A program made the position numbers and the translations under genes. From the NCBI RefSeq assembly GCF_002483315.1, contig NZ_DLHR01000020.1:73733-137732 (forward strand): 64,000 nt of DNA, in the 5' to 3' direction. This document shows, in pieces, positions 44,635 to 53,289 of the stretch. Position 1 is the first letter of the stretch; each line of letters starts with the position of its first letter. The notes under the pieces were generated by a model, which made no database searches, was not told the origin of the DNA, and saw only the letters and a program-made list of their open reading frames with translations. The stretch is from Flavobacterium sp. UBA7663 (lineage in GTDB: Bacteria; Bacteroidota; Bacteroidia; Flavobacteriales; Flavobacteriaceae).

Positions 44635-44672
44635 AAAAGTCCAATGAGAGTAATTTCATTGGACTTTTTTTA
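44635..44672. terminator. Bidirectional terminator between coiled-coil gene and crcB
   Basis: Thirteen-bp arms AAAAGTCCAATGA (44635-44647) and complement (44656-44668) around an 8-base loop, with T-tract on the plus strand and A-tract on the other. It overlaps the end of crcB. Confidence 0.88.
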
Positions 44673-45047
44673 TAGATATTTTGATAAGTAACTTCCTAAT
44701 CCAACTGCGGTAATAGTTAAGATTATAGAACTTGCCATGTAAATGTAGGCTGTAATTTGGTGATTGTTTTGAAGTAAATTGTAGGTTTCTAAAGCAAAAC
44801 TTGAAAAAGTGGTAAATCCTCCACAAAAACCAACAATAAGTAAAAATTTTAACGGATGATTTTCTGGAAAATATTTTCCTAAATAACCAATGAATAATCC
44901 GATTAATAAGCTTCCTAAAATATTTACTAAGAAAGTGCTTAAAGGAAACGAACCTTGAAAATATTTTGTGGTTATCCAATGTGTTAAGTATCTAAAAATA
45001 CTTCCAAATGCACCACCAATTCCAATAAGTAAAAGAGTTTTTATCAT
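44670..45047 (-). CDS. crcB: Fluoride channel FluC/CrcB
   Basis: The 125-residue protein has four membrane helices and the FluC signature GFCGGFTTFSSFALET (about residues 75-90), plus NILGSLLIGLFIGYL earlier. It forms dual-topology dimers that expel fluoride. It lies 10 bases after hutI, so it is read from the hutI transcript and cannot be controlled by a riboswitch of its own. Confidence 0.93.
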   Translation of the reverse strand: MIKTLLLIGIGGAFGSIFRYLTHWITTKYFQGSFPLSTFLVNILGSLLIGLFIGYLGKYFPENHPLKFLLIVGFCGGFTTFSSFALETYNLLQNNHQITAYIYMASSIILTITAVGLGSYLSKYL

Positions 45048-45057
45048 GGATTAGTTA

Positions 45058-46293
45058 TTAAATAAATTGTCCTTCAATCATTACTTTATCAATTAAATTT
45101 GTACCAAAAGCATACGGCAATTGGTAATATCTGTTGATTGGTTTCGTAATGATAAGATTTGCTTTTTTTCCTTTTGTGATACTTCCATGAGTATTTGAAA
45201 TTCCCATAGCATAAGCTCCGTTGATAGTTGCCGCATTGATAGCTTCTTCTGGTGTCATTTTCATTTTGATACAAGCCGTTGCCACCACAAAATTCATATT
45301 TCCAGATGGAGTAGTGCCAGGATTGTAATCGGTTGCTAGCGCTAACGGTAAGCCTGCATTCATCATTTTGCGAGCCGGAGTATATGGAATGCTGATAAAA
45401 TAAGAACAACTTGGCAACGCAACTGGCATTGTTTTGCTGTTTTTTAAAACCTCAATATCTTCATCGGTTACAATTTCTAAGTGGTCAACCGATAATGCGC
45501 CATTTTCAACACAAGCTTTGATTCCGTCGATAGCAGTAAATTGATTGACGTGTATTTTTGGTTCTAAACCGTATTTTCTTCCAGCTACCATAATTTTGAT
45601 GGTTTCATCTACCGAAAAATATCCTGTTTCAAGGAATGCATCAATATAATCTGCTAAGTTTTCAGAAGCTATTTTCGGTAACATTTCATTGATAATCAAA
45701 TCGATGTAGGCCGAATGATTTTCTTTGTATTCCATAGGAAAAGCATGAGCACCCAAAAAAGTAGCTTTTATCGCAATGGGATAATTTTCTTTTAAACGTT
45801 TGATAACGCGTAACATTTTCAATTCGCCTTCCACTGTTAATCCATAACCCGATTTGATTTCAACTGCACCCGTTCCTTGTTGCATGACTTCTTCTAAACG
45901 TAGTTTTGATTGCTCGTAAATTTCGTCTTCAGAAGTTTCATTTAATTTTTTAGCTGAATTCAATATCCCACCACCACGAATAGCAATTTCTTCATAAGAT
46001 AAACCATTAATTCTATCCACAAATTCTTGAATTCTATTTCCTGCGTATACGATATGTGTGTGACTGTCTACCCATGTTGGTAAAATCACTTGTCCAGTTG
46101 CATCAACAATTTCAGCATTTGGAATAGTCGGACAATTTTCCATCGGACCAAAATCGGAAATAATGTTGTTTTCTATTAAAAGATAGGCGTTATCGATTTT
46201 AGGTAATATTGCCATATCTGAACCAGAAACCTTATCAATATGATTTTCTCGAACTTGTAGCAGTTCTTTTATGTTGATAAATAATGTTTTCAT
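45058..46293 (-). CDS. hutI: Imidazolonepropionase
   Basis: The ATG at 46293 (MKTLFINIKELLQVRE) gives 411 residues, typical for HutI; the in-frame start at 46326 adds eleven residues of no family character. The amidohydrolase metal motif is DSHTHIVYAGNR, with later residues in KIHVNQF and SVDHLEIV and the conserved loop ATDYNPGTTPSGNMN. It opens imidazolone-5-propionate to formiminoglutamate in histidine breakdown, directly upstream of the HutG step. It shares an operon with crcB; hutG is on the same strand 1.4 kb away. Confidence 0.93.
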   Translation of the reverse strand: MKTLFINIKELLQVRENHIDKVSGSDMAILPKIDNAYLLIENNIISDFGPMENCPTIPNAEIVDATGQVILPTWVDSHTHIVYAGNRIQEFVDRINGLSYEEIAIRGGGILNSAKKLNETSEDEIYEQSKLRLEEVMQQGTGAVEIKSGYGLTVEGELKMLRVIKRLKENYPIAIKATFLGAHAFPMEYKENHSAYIDLIINEMLPKIASENLADYIDAFLETGYFSVDETIKIMVAGRKYGLEPKIHVNQFTAIDGIKACVENGALSVDHLEIVTDEDIEVLKNSKTMPVALPSCSYFISIPYTPARKMMNAGLPLALATDYNPGTTPSGNMNFVVATACIKMKMTPEEAINAATINGAYAMGISNTHGSITKGKKANLIITKPINRYYQLPYAFGTNLIDKVMIEGQFI

Positions 46294-46364
46294 TAAAAAA
46301 TAAATTTCAGTAAAAATACTTCTCATTTTTAAAAACTCCTATCTTTATATAAAATTTGTTTGTT

Positions 46365-47435
46365 TTGAGAAAAATAAAATATAAAAAAGGAAGAAAAGTT
46401 CAGCCAAGTGTTTTAGAATACACTGGGAATCATAAAGATACACCAACTGAACTTCAGTTGTTTGTTTATAATGCAGATGATGTTATCGAAATTCAGCAAC
46501 TTCATGTTAATCAAATAGAAAAAAGCATTGATACTTCAAAAGTAAATTGGCTCAATATTCATGGTTTAAATGAACCGGAAATTATAGCAACAATTGGAGA
46601 AAAATTTGGAGCAGATAGTTTCATTACAGGTGATATTTTAAATACAACGAAACGAACAAAACTAGAGGAATATCACAATATTTTGTTTTTTAATGTTAAG
46701 TCACTTTTACCTGTTGAAAATTCAGATAATATTAATTATGAACAAATTAGTTTTATTCTGAAAGACAATATTTTGATTTCGTTTCAAGAAAAAAGAAGTG
46801 ACTTTTTTACTCATATTCGTGAACGTATTAGAACAAATTCGGGTATTGTTAGAACTAAAAAAGCGGATTATTTGTTGTATTTATTGTTAGATGCAATAAT
46901 TGAAAACTTTTACATCACAATTGAAAGTGAAGAAGATAGAGTAGATGAAATTATAAATTTATCTAAAACAAGTACAAAACCTGAAGTGTTAGAATTGATT
47001 GAAAAGCATCGCGATAATTTTAATTTCTTAAAGCGTTCTATTATTCCGCTTCGCGATTCGTTATATTCAATTAAGAGTATGAAAGATGATGATGTTTTTA
47101 ATGATATTCAGGCGGTAAATTATTCGTTTTTTTCAAGATTGCATCAAAAGTGTTTGGAATTATTAGAACAAATTGAATCCGATTTAATCACATTGGAAAG
47201 TGCATCAAACTACTTTTTCTCGGCACAAAATCATAAAATGAATGAGGTAATGAAATCATTAACAGTGGTTTCTATGTTCTTTTTACCCTTAACTTTTATA
47301 GTTGGTGTTTATGGTCAAAATTTCAAATATTTTCCTGAATTAGAATGGGAGAATGGTTACTTTATTATTTGGGGTGTAATGATTGTAGTTGTTTTGTTAA
47401 TGTTTGTTTATTTTAAAATGAAAAAGTGGTTTTAA
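46365..47435 (+). CDS. CorA-type divalent cation transporter with variant GQN motif
   Basis: The TTG at 46365 gives MRKIKYKKGRKVQPSVLEYTG, like other flavobacterial CorA starts; the first in-frame TTG at 46356 adds three residues. The 356-residue protein has a long cytoplasmic funnel (about 1-285, e.g. TGDILNTTKRTKLEEYHNIL). Two C-terminal membrane helices (about 294-315 and 330-350) follow. The signature between them is YGQNFKYFPE. The family hallmark Tyr-Gly-Met-Asn has glutamine here in place of methionine (47313-47321). CorA moves magnesium or cobalt inward across the inner membrane. Confidence 0.88.
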   Translation: MRKIKYKKGRKVQPSVLEYTGNHKDTPTELQLFVYNADDVIEIQQLHVNQIEKSIDTSKVNWLNIHGLNEPEIIATIGEKFGADSFITGDILNTTKRTKLEEYHNILFFNVKSLLPVENSDNINYEQISFILKDNILISFQEKRSDFFTHIRERIRTNSGIVRTKKADYLLYLLLDAIIENFYITIESEEDRVDEIINLSKTSTKPEVLELIEKHRDNFNFLKRSIIPLRDSLYSIKSMKDDDVFNDIQAVNYSFFSRLHQKCLELLEQIESDLITLESASNYFFSAQNHKMNEVMKSLTVVSMFFLPLTFIVGVYGQNFKYFPELEWENGYFIIWGVMIVVVLLMFVYFKMKKWF

Positions 47436-47522
47436 AAAGCTACAAAATAATTAGCGTTTATATTGTTCAAAATAAATATTCCTATTATCTTTGACAAGAA
47501 TTCATAAATTCCGGAAAATATT

Positions 47523-47693
47523 ATGTTTGAATTTCAACAGTACCTAGGTTTTTTACTTTTCTTAACCATATTAACTATTGGTTTTTGGTTGATGATATTC
47601 TTAGTAGGATTTGTTCACTATTGGTTGGGCGGAGCTATCATGGAATTGATTAAAGAGAAAAGAGCTAAAAGACAAGCTGAATTAGAAGGATAA
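47523..47693 (+). CDS. Small membrane protein (56 residues)
   Basis: An ATG at 47523 opens a 56-codon frame: MFEFQQYLGFLLFLTILTI, a membrane helix through about residue 33 and a short charged tail (ELIKEKRAKRQAELEG). The first half is strongly hydrophobic and the end basic, a credible single- or double-pass protein. It is 87 bases after the CorA-type gene and 21 bases before a terminator hairpin. No family is recognised. Clear start, terminator and composition make it likely to be real. Confidence 0.65.
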   Translation: MFEFQQYLGFLLFLTILTIGFWLMIFLVGFVHYWLGGAIMELIKEKRAKRQAELEG

Positions 47694-47714
47694 TTTTCTT
47701 TTAATTTTAAAAAT

Positions 47715-47747
47715 AAAAAGTCCCGATTGTATCGGGACTTTTTTTAT
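47715..47747. terminator. Bidirectional terminator between small membrane protein and OMP gene
   Basis: Thirteen-bp arms AAAAAGTCCCGAT (47715-47727) and complement (47731-47743), 3-base loop, T-tract on the plus strand and A-tract for the convergent gene. Confidence 0.9.
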
Positions 47748-47765
47748 GGGTAATGGATTTGAAAA

Positions 47766-50216
47766 TTATGGTCTTCCCATAAAATCTCCTTCTCCACCAT
47801 TGTCTTCTCTACGAGGCTGTCTGTCTCTTTCGTTTTTCTGTTTGTTAAAACGGTAAGTAAAAGTTAACATAACTTGTCTTTCTCTCCATTGCATTTCGCT
47901 ATATGAGCTAACTACGTTTGGAATTTCAGTTTCCATAATTCTTTTTCTTGAATTGAAAACGTCACTTATATTTAAAGAAATACTTGCTTTATCTTTTAAG
48001 AAGTCTTTGCTAAATGCTAAGTTCATAGAAGCTACACCTAACGATTTACCTTGTGCATTTGTTTGTGGTGCATTGTAAGTTCCATTAGTTTGCCAATCAA
48101 TTTTGTATGGTAATGTAATTTTTGAAGAAATTCTTGCAAACCAAGTCAAAGCAACGTTGTCAAAGTTTTGTGTAATGGTATTGCCTAAATAATCAACATA
48201 AGAGTAATCTCCTTGAGTTTCATTTCTAAACGCATTGAAGTTTCCGTTTAATCTCCACCATTTGTATGGCGTATAATTTAAGTTAAATTCAAAACCTGCT
48301 CTATATTCTTTAGCTAAGTTGATAGGTGTACTTAAAATTACTGGAACTCCATCTACAAATAATCCAGATTCTTTTCTAATAAATTGAAAAGCATCATTGG
48401 TTATATTTACGTAAGCCGAAGTATTGAACGTTAATTTATTCCATTTTTTCAAATAACCTAAATCGATAGCATCTGTTAATGATGGGTCAATATCTGGGTT
48501 ACCTTGGAAGATATTAATATTACTAGATAAAGATGATACAGGGTTTAAGAAACGACCTCTAGGACGATTAATTCTTTTACTATAACTTAAACTTACCGAA
48601 CTTGACTCTGAAAACTCATAGTTTACTGTAGCCGATGGAAATAAGTTATTGTATTTTTTTGTGTTGTAATTATCATCTAGTAACGAATTTACTTCGATGT
48701 GACTATCTTCGAAACGTAATCCTAAAAAGTAAGAGAATTTATTGATTTTAGAACCATATTGCGTGTACAAAGCATTTACATTTTCAACATATTCTAAAGT
48801 ACTAGAAAAATTAGAATCAGGTGAAACTACAAAACCAGTTAAGTTCTTTTGAAAACTTCCTCTATAACCTGCCTCAAAACGACCACTTTTTCCAATTGGT
48901 AATACGTAATCAGTTTGGATTAAATTTCTTTGTTGTTTTTGAGCATTTGAAGTTTCTTGTAATTCTAATGAGGAAGGATCACCAAGAAATTGGTCAGTAA
49001 TTAGAGCAAATTCGTTTTCTCTGTTTTGAGATGTAGCAAAATCAACTGTTAATTTGTGATCTTCTTTTTTGAATTTTTTTGTAAAGTTTGATGAATATTC
49101 AATACTAAATTCATCACTTTTTTGATCGTTTAAACGATTTCTAACATCAGTTGGATTGTTAGATGCGTCAAAATAATTGAAGAAAACATTATCTGGGTTT
49201 TTTCCATTATTTTCTCTAAATGTTAATGCATTTGTCCAAGTTAAAGATTTAGACAAGTTTAAGTCAATACCAAAGTTAGCATTGTATCCTTCACTTTCTC
49301 TATCGTTAGTTCTTCTTTCTTCAATAAAACTTCTTGTTGAACCATCTGGATTAAAATACTCAGCATCAACCATTGAGTTTCCTGGATTGTTTCTGTAATT
49401 ATATCCGAAGTTAGAGAATAAGTTGTAGCTATCACTTTTCTTATTCAAATTAATGCTTGTTCCGTAAGTTTCAGGATCACCTACGTTTACCATAACAGAA
49501 CCATTAACACCATTAGCTTTTCCTTTTCTTAGAACAATATTAATAATACCACCACCACCTTCAGCATCATAACGCGCCGATGGATTGGTTATAATTTCTA
49601 CTTTTTCAACAGATTCTGCTGGTAATAATTTTAAGGCATCTGCAATATTAATTCCAGCTAAACCAGAAGGTTTTCCATCAATTAAAATTTTTACACTTTC
49701 ATTTCCTCTTAAAGCTACTGTTCCTTCTGCATCAACGGTAACAGATGGTACGTTATCTAAAACATCACTAACTGTTCCACCCTTAACCATCATATCTTTA
49801 CCTACGTTGTAAACGCGTTTATCTAATTTTATTTCTACGGTAGATTTTTCAGCAATAATATCTACTTCATTTAATTGAGCCACATCTGCTTCCATTTGAA
49901 TAGTACCTAAATTTACGTCAGCTGTGAATTCTTTTTGCGGAATAGCTATATTTTTGAACGAAATAAATTCAGCTCTCACGTTGTAATTCCCTGAAGTAAC
50001 TTCAAACTTAAAATTTCCATTTTCATCAGTTATTCCTCCTGAAAGTTGTTTGGTAATGGCATTTTCAAAAACAATGGTAGCATATTCTAAAGGAAGATTA
50101 GTTCCTTTTTCAATTACTTTACCAGAAATGGTAACTTTTTTTGCATCTGGGCGTTGTGCAAATGTCGTTAAACTTAAGAATAGCGATAGTGTAGCAATAA
50201 TAATTTTCTTGTTCAT
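47766..50216 (-). CDS. Outer membrane beta-barrel receptor (TonB-dependent-like)
   Basis: The 816-residue protein has a signal peptide (to about residue 20), then a carboxypeptidase-regulatory domain (about 25-105, KVTISGKVIEKGTNLPLEYA). A plug-like domain (about 120-225) includes SVEKVEIITNPSARYDAEGGGGIINI. A beta-barrel of the OMP_b-brl_3 type fills the rest, with alternating aromatic strands. The C-terminal tail is rich in Arg, Asp and Gly (about 795-816) and does not end in an aromatic residue. Without a SusD partner it is probably not a glycan importer. It may take up peptides or metals; the substrate is unknown. Confidence 0.88.
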   Translation of the reverse strand: MNKKIIIATLSLFLSLTTFAQRPDAKKVTISGKVIEKGTNLPLEYATIVFENAITKQLSGGITDENGNFKFEVTSGNYNVRAEFISFKNIAIPQKEFTADVNLGTIQMEADVAQLNEVDIIAEKSTVEIKLDKRVYNVGKDMMVKGGTVSDVLDNVPSVTVDAEGTVALRGNESVKILIDGKPSGLAGINIADALKLLPAESVEKVEIITNPSARYDAEGGGGIINIVLRKGKANGVNGSVMVNVGDPETYGTSINLNKKSDSYNLFSNFGYNYRNNPGNSMVDAEYFNPDGSTRSFIEERRTNDRESEGYNANFGIDLNLSKSLTWTNALTFRENNGKNPDNVFFNYFDASNNPTDVRNRLNDQKSDEFSIEYSSNFTKKFKKEDHKLTVDFATSQNRENEFALITDQFLGDPSSLELQETSNAQKQQRNLIQTDYVLPIGKSGRFEAGYRGSFQKNLTGFVVSPDSNFSSTLEYVENVNALYTQYGSKINKFSYFLGLRFEDSHIEVNSLLDDNYNTKKYNNLFPSATVNYEFSESSSVSLSYSKRINRPRGRFLNPVSSLSSNINIFQGNPDIDPSLTDAIDLGYLKKWNKLTFNTSAYVNITNDAFQFIRKESGLFVDGVPVILSTPINLAKEYRAGFEFNLNYTPYKWWRLNGNFNAFRNETQGDYSYVDYLGNTITQNFDNVALTWFARISSKITLPYKIDWQTNGTYNAPQTNAQGKSLGVASMNLAFSKDFLKDKASISLNISDVFNSRKRIMETEIPNVVSSYSEMQWRERQVMLTFTYRFNKQKNERDRQPRREDNGGEGDFMGRP

Positions 50217-50292
50217 AAATATTTTTTTGCAAGTAAGACTGCAAAAGTAACTTTTGGTTTAGCCTTACTTTCCTAAATCTTTGTTAAAAGTA

Positions 50293-50634
50293 CTAGAGGA
50301 TTTCGTTAATCTTTTCCTTTGGCCTTGCAATTACTGCTTTGTTTTCATTTACAATGATAGGACGTTCAATTAATTTGGGATTTTCTAGCAAGGCTTTAAT
50401 TATTTCGGAATCGCTTAATTGTTTTCCTTTGAAGTTTTCTATCCAAATACTTTCTTTGGTTCTAACCAATTCGATAGGACTTATGTTTAGTTTTTTGATT
50501 ACTTCTTCTAACTCAATTTTTGTGAAAGGTTCGTCAAGATATTTTCGTATTTCAAATGGTTGGTTTAAGTTTTCAATTTCGCACAAACCTTCTCTCGATT
50601 TTGTACATCTTGGATTATGGTAAATAGTTATCAT
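50293..50634 (-). CDS. ArsC-family (glutaredoxin-type) reductase
   Basis: The 113-residue thioredoxin-fold protein begins MITIYHNPRCTKSREGL with the single catalytic cysteine Cys10 followed by the anion-loop residues. It continues with RKYLDEPFTKIELEE, the ArsC-type arginine in SPIELVRTKE, and PIIVNENKAVIARP near the end. The family includes arsenate reductases that use glutathione/glutaredoxin, and YfgD- or Spx-like relatives. No arsenic efflux or regulator gene is nearby, so arsenate as substrate is uncertain. It is monocistronic and divergent from the CPBP protease gene. Confidence 0.82.
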   Translation of the reverse strand: MITIYHNPRCTKSREGLCEIENLNQPFEIRKYLDEPFTKIELEEVIKKLNISPIELVRTKESIWIENFKGKQLSDSEIIKALLENPKLIERPIIVNENKAVIARPKEKINEIL

Positions 50635-50700
50635 ATTTTATTTTTTACAAAGAAATAAAAAATAGTACTTTAGTAGCAAACTTAAGAACAGTAAAAAATC

Positions 50701-51627
50701 ATGTACATTGAACAATTAAAAAACAGAAAATATAGTTTAGGTAGTTATATTCCAATTCCGCTTGGATTTATTTTATTGATGTTTTTCAACTTTATTATGT
50801 CTGATGGAGTAGATACTAATGAAGTTATTCAGCAGACTATAAGCATGATAGGAATAAATTTGACTTTCGTTGTGTTAGTAGGACCACTTGCCTTTGGTTT
50901 ATTGTTAGTCCTTTTTTGGGTTAAATTTGTTCAAGGGCAAACTTTAACTAGCTTAACCACGTCGAGAGCCAAAGTAGATTGGAAACGTATTTTTTTCTCA
51001 TTTTTCTTATGGGGAAGTATCACGACTGCCATGATTTTAGCACTTTATTATACCCAACCCGAAAATTTTGTTTGGAATTTTAAACCCGAAAAGTTTTTCA
51101 TTTTTTTAATTCTGGCAATAATTTTAGTACCAATGCAAACAAGTTTTGAGGAATATCTTTTTAGAGCCCATATGATGCAAGGAATTGGTTTAGCCACTAA
51201 TAGCAGATTAATCCCTTTGATTGTTACTTCGGTTTTATTTGGTTTAATGCACATTGCAAATCCTGAAGTGGGAAAAATTGGTTACATCATTATGGTATAT
51301 TATATAGGAACTGGTTTTTTCTTAGGAATTATGACTTTAATGGATGAAGGATTGGAATTGGCTTTAGGATTTCACGCCGCAAATAACTTAGTAGGAGCAT
51401 TGCTATTAACGGCAGATTGGACCGCTTTTCAAACCAATTCTCTTCTAAAAGATTTATCAGAACCATCAGCGGGTTTTGATGTTTTAACACCTGTTTTCGT
51501 CATATTTCCTATTTTACTTTTTATTTTTTCTAAGATGTACAATTGGAAAAATTGGAAAGAAAAATTGACTGGTAAATTAATTGTAACTAATGAAATAGAT
51601 ACTATCACAAATGATTCCACATTATAA
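50701..51627 (+). CDS. CPBP-family intramembrane metalloprotease
   Basis: The 308-residue membrane protein has about seven hydrophobic helices and the CPBP (ABI) motifs: SFEEYLFRAHMMQGI, with the paired glutamates and arginine; FGLMHIANPE with the first histidine; and GFHAANNL with the second. The family includes the Rce1-like and bacteriocin-immunity proteases of the inner membrane. The substrate is unknown. It ends 17 bases inside the start of the MenE-like gene, so the two are likely translated together. Confidence 0.9.
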   Translation: MYIEQLKNRKYSLGSYIPIPLGFILLMFFNFIMSDGVDTNEVIQQTISMIGINLTFVVLVGPLAFGLLLVLFWVKFVQGQTLTSLTTSRAKVDWKRIFFSFFLWGSITTAMILALYYTQPENFVWNFKPEKFFIFLILAIILVPMQTSFEEYLFRAHMMQGIGLATNSRLIPLIVTSVLFGLMHIANPEVGKIGYIIMVYYIGTGFFLGIMTLMDEGLELALGFHAANNLVGALLLTADWTAFQTNSLLKDLSEPSAGFDVLTPVFVIFPILLFIFSKMYNWKNWKEKLTGKLIVTNEIDTITNDSTL

Positions 51628-52666
51628 AAACATTCACAATCGTTTTAAAATCAATGGTATTCATTTAGATAAAGAAGCGCTTTTTCAATTGGCTTATAGT
51701 TCTATTAAAGAAGGAGAGGCTTATGAAAAAGAGTTGGGTGAATTTTTATTAGATTGGTTAGACGATAAAGAGACCATACAATTAACAACTTCGGGAACTA
51801 CTGGAGCGCCTAAAATCATTACAATAAAAAAGGAATCAATGGTACATTCTGCAATTGCTACCGGAAATTTCTTTGATTTGCATCCTCAAGACAAAGCTTT
51901 ATTATGCCTGTCAACACGTTATATTGCTGGAAAAATGATGATTGTTCGTGCTATGATGATTGGTTTAGAGTTAGATATCATAGCGCCAAGTTCTAATTTA
52001 GATGAATTTTTATCAGATAAATGTTATGATTTTGTTGCAATTGTACCGCTTCAAGCTGAAAATAGTTTGGATAAATTAAATCAGTTTAAGAAAATAATTA
52101 TTGGAGGAGCTAAAGTATCAGACGATTTAGCTTTGAAACTAAGAGATTTAGATGCAAAAATCTATGAAACGTATGGAATGACCGAAACCATTACGCATAT
52201 TGCCGCTAAAAGGGTAGGAGAAACATATTTTAACACTTTAGAACATGTTGCAATTACTGTAGATAATAGAAGTTGTTTAGTAATTGATGCGCCAAGTATA
52301 ACAAATGAAAAAATAGTTACCAATGACATTGTAGAAATTTTTAATGCGAGGCAATTCAAATGGTTAGGTCGTTATGATAATGTGATTAATAGTGGGGGAG
52401 TCAAATTATTTCCAGAACAAATTGAAACTAAATTAGCTTCAAAAATTTCCAATCGTTTTTTTATTACAGGTTTACCTGATGCAGTTTTGGGAACAAAAGT
52501 AGTTTTAGTTATTGAAGGTGAAAAATATAAAATTGTACCTTCAATTTTTGATTTGTTAGATAAATTTGAGAAGCCAAAAGAGGTGCACTTTGTTTCAGAA
52601 TTTGTAGAGACTGAAACCCAAAAAATTAATCGTTTTCAAACACTAAAAAAAATAAAGGTTGTATAA
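51611..52666 (+). CDS. Short acyl-adenylate ligase, MenE-like (O-succinylbenzoate-CoA ligase)
   Basis: The 351-residue ANL enzyme is short for the superfamily (MenE is usually 450-490) but keeps the essentials: ATP loop LTTSGTTGAPKIITIKK, YETYGMTETITHIAAKR, the hinge LGRYDNVINSGGVKLFPEQIE, and a late Lys in TQKINRFQTLKKIK. Short MenE forms are usual in Bacteroidota. It would join CoA to succinylbenzoate in menaquinone synthesis. No other men gene is present here, so the substrate is inferred from family resemblance. Confidence 0.8.
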   Translation: MIPHYKNIHNRFKINGIHLDKEALFQLAYSSIKEGEAYEKELGEFLLDWLDDKETIQLTTSGTTGAPKIITIKKESMVHSAIATGNFFDLHPQDKALLCLSTRYIAGKMMIVRAMMIGLELDIIAPSSNLDEFLSDKCYDFVAIVPLQAENSLDKLNQFKKIIIGGAKVSDDLALKLRDLDAKIYETYGMTETITHIAAKRVGETYFNTLEHVAITVDNRSCLVIDAPSITNEKIVTNDIVEIFNARQFKWLGRYDNVINSGGVKLFPEQIETKLASKISNRFFITGLPDAVLGTKVVLVIEGEKYKIVPSIFDLLDKFEKPKEVHFVSEFVETETQKINRFQTLKKIKVV

Positions 52667-52743
52667 AATGGAAATATAGTACTTATGCGAATGGATTATG
52701 AAGTTACAATATAAGTTCAATATCTAAGATTCTATACAACCTT
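52655..52743. repeat. Long-loop inverted repeat at the end of the MenE-like gene
   Basis: AAGGTTGTATA (52655-52665, covering the ligase stop) is repeated in inverse as TATACAACCTT at 52733-52743, with 67 bases between. It spans the convergent 3' ends of the MenE-like and DoxX genes. It may shape both transcript ends or be chance in AT-rich DNA. Confidence 0.3.
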
Positions 52744-52750
52744 AAAGTAA

Positions 52751-53173
52751 TTATTCCTCCATTTTTAAATAATAATCAACAGAATGTTTTCCGCTGCCAA
52801 AGAATATGAAAAATATACTAGTCGCAAGCGCTAGCATGGATTGAACAAAATCTGACGTATTAAACTCTCCAATAAAATTTATTATGAGAGCACCAAATAA
52901 TATAGGTAATTGGACCCATATAGACCAACGTGTTAAGAAGCCAATGATTATCATTACTCCTCCTGCCATGTGTGCCATTGCAACATAATGAATTAGTAGC
53001 ATTTCACTACCAAAGTTTCCCACAGTATTTAGAATTTCATGAAGGTATTTTTTATCAACTATAAAAGAAATTCCTTTTAAAAATAAGAAACCACCTAAAA
53101 AAAACCTTAATAAATCTAATGTAATACATGTGTTTGCATTAGCCCATTTATTCAACTCTCTAATTCTAGTCAT
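52751..53173 (-). CDS. DoxX-family membrane protein
   Basis: The 140-residue protein has four membrane helices (about 20-38, 55-80, 83-102 and 110-132). A DoxX-like sequence is visible: LDLLRFFLGGFLFLKGISFI, then HMAGGVMIIIGFLTRWSIWV. Members of this broad family lie in the inner membrane and are linked to respiratory quinone or thiosulfate chemistry in some bacteria; this one cannot be specified further. It lies downstream of the M1 peptidase gene, behind a terminator. Confidence 0.82.
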   Translation of the reverse strand: MTRIRELNKWANANTCITLDLLRFFLGGFLFLKGISFIVDKKYLHEILNTVGNFGSEMLLIHYVAMAHMAGGVMIIIGFLTRWSIWVQLPILFGALIINFIGEFNTSDFVQSMLALATSIFFIFFGSGKHSVDYYLKMEE

Positions 53174-53263
53174 AAATAAACTGATTAAAATTATACAGAG
53201 CTAATTTACTAAAAATTAACACATTATGTTTTTGTTGCAACGTTAATAAAAACATAAATTAAT

Positions 53264-53289
53264 AAAAAAGAAGACTAATTGTCTTCTTT
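53264..53289 (-). terminator. Terminator of the second M1 peptidase gene
   Basis: Nine-bp arms AAAGAAGAC (53267-53275) and complement (53281-53289) with a 5-base loop that includes the stop codon. On the minus strand a T-tract follows. Confidence 0.75.

Noticed and set aside
45048..45057. A fluoride riboswitch before crcB.
   Set aside because: Only 10 bases separate hutI and crcB, too few for the aptamer.
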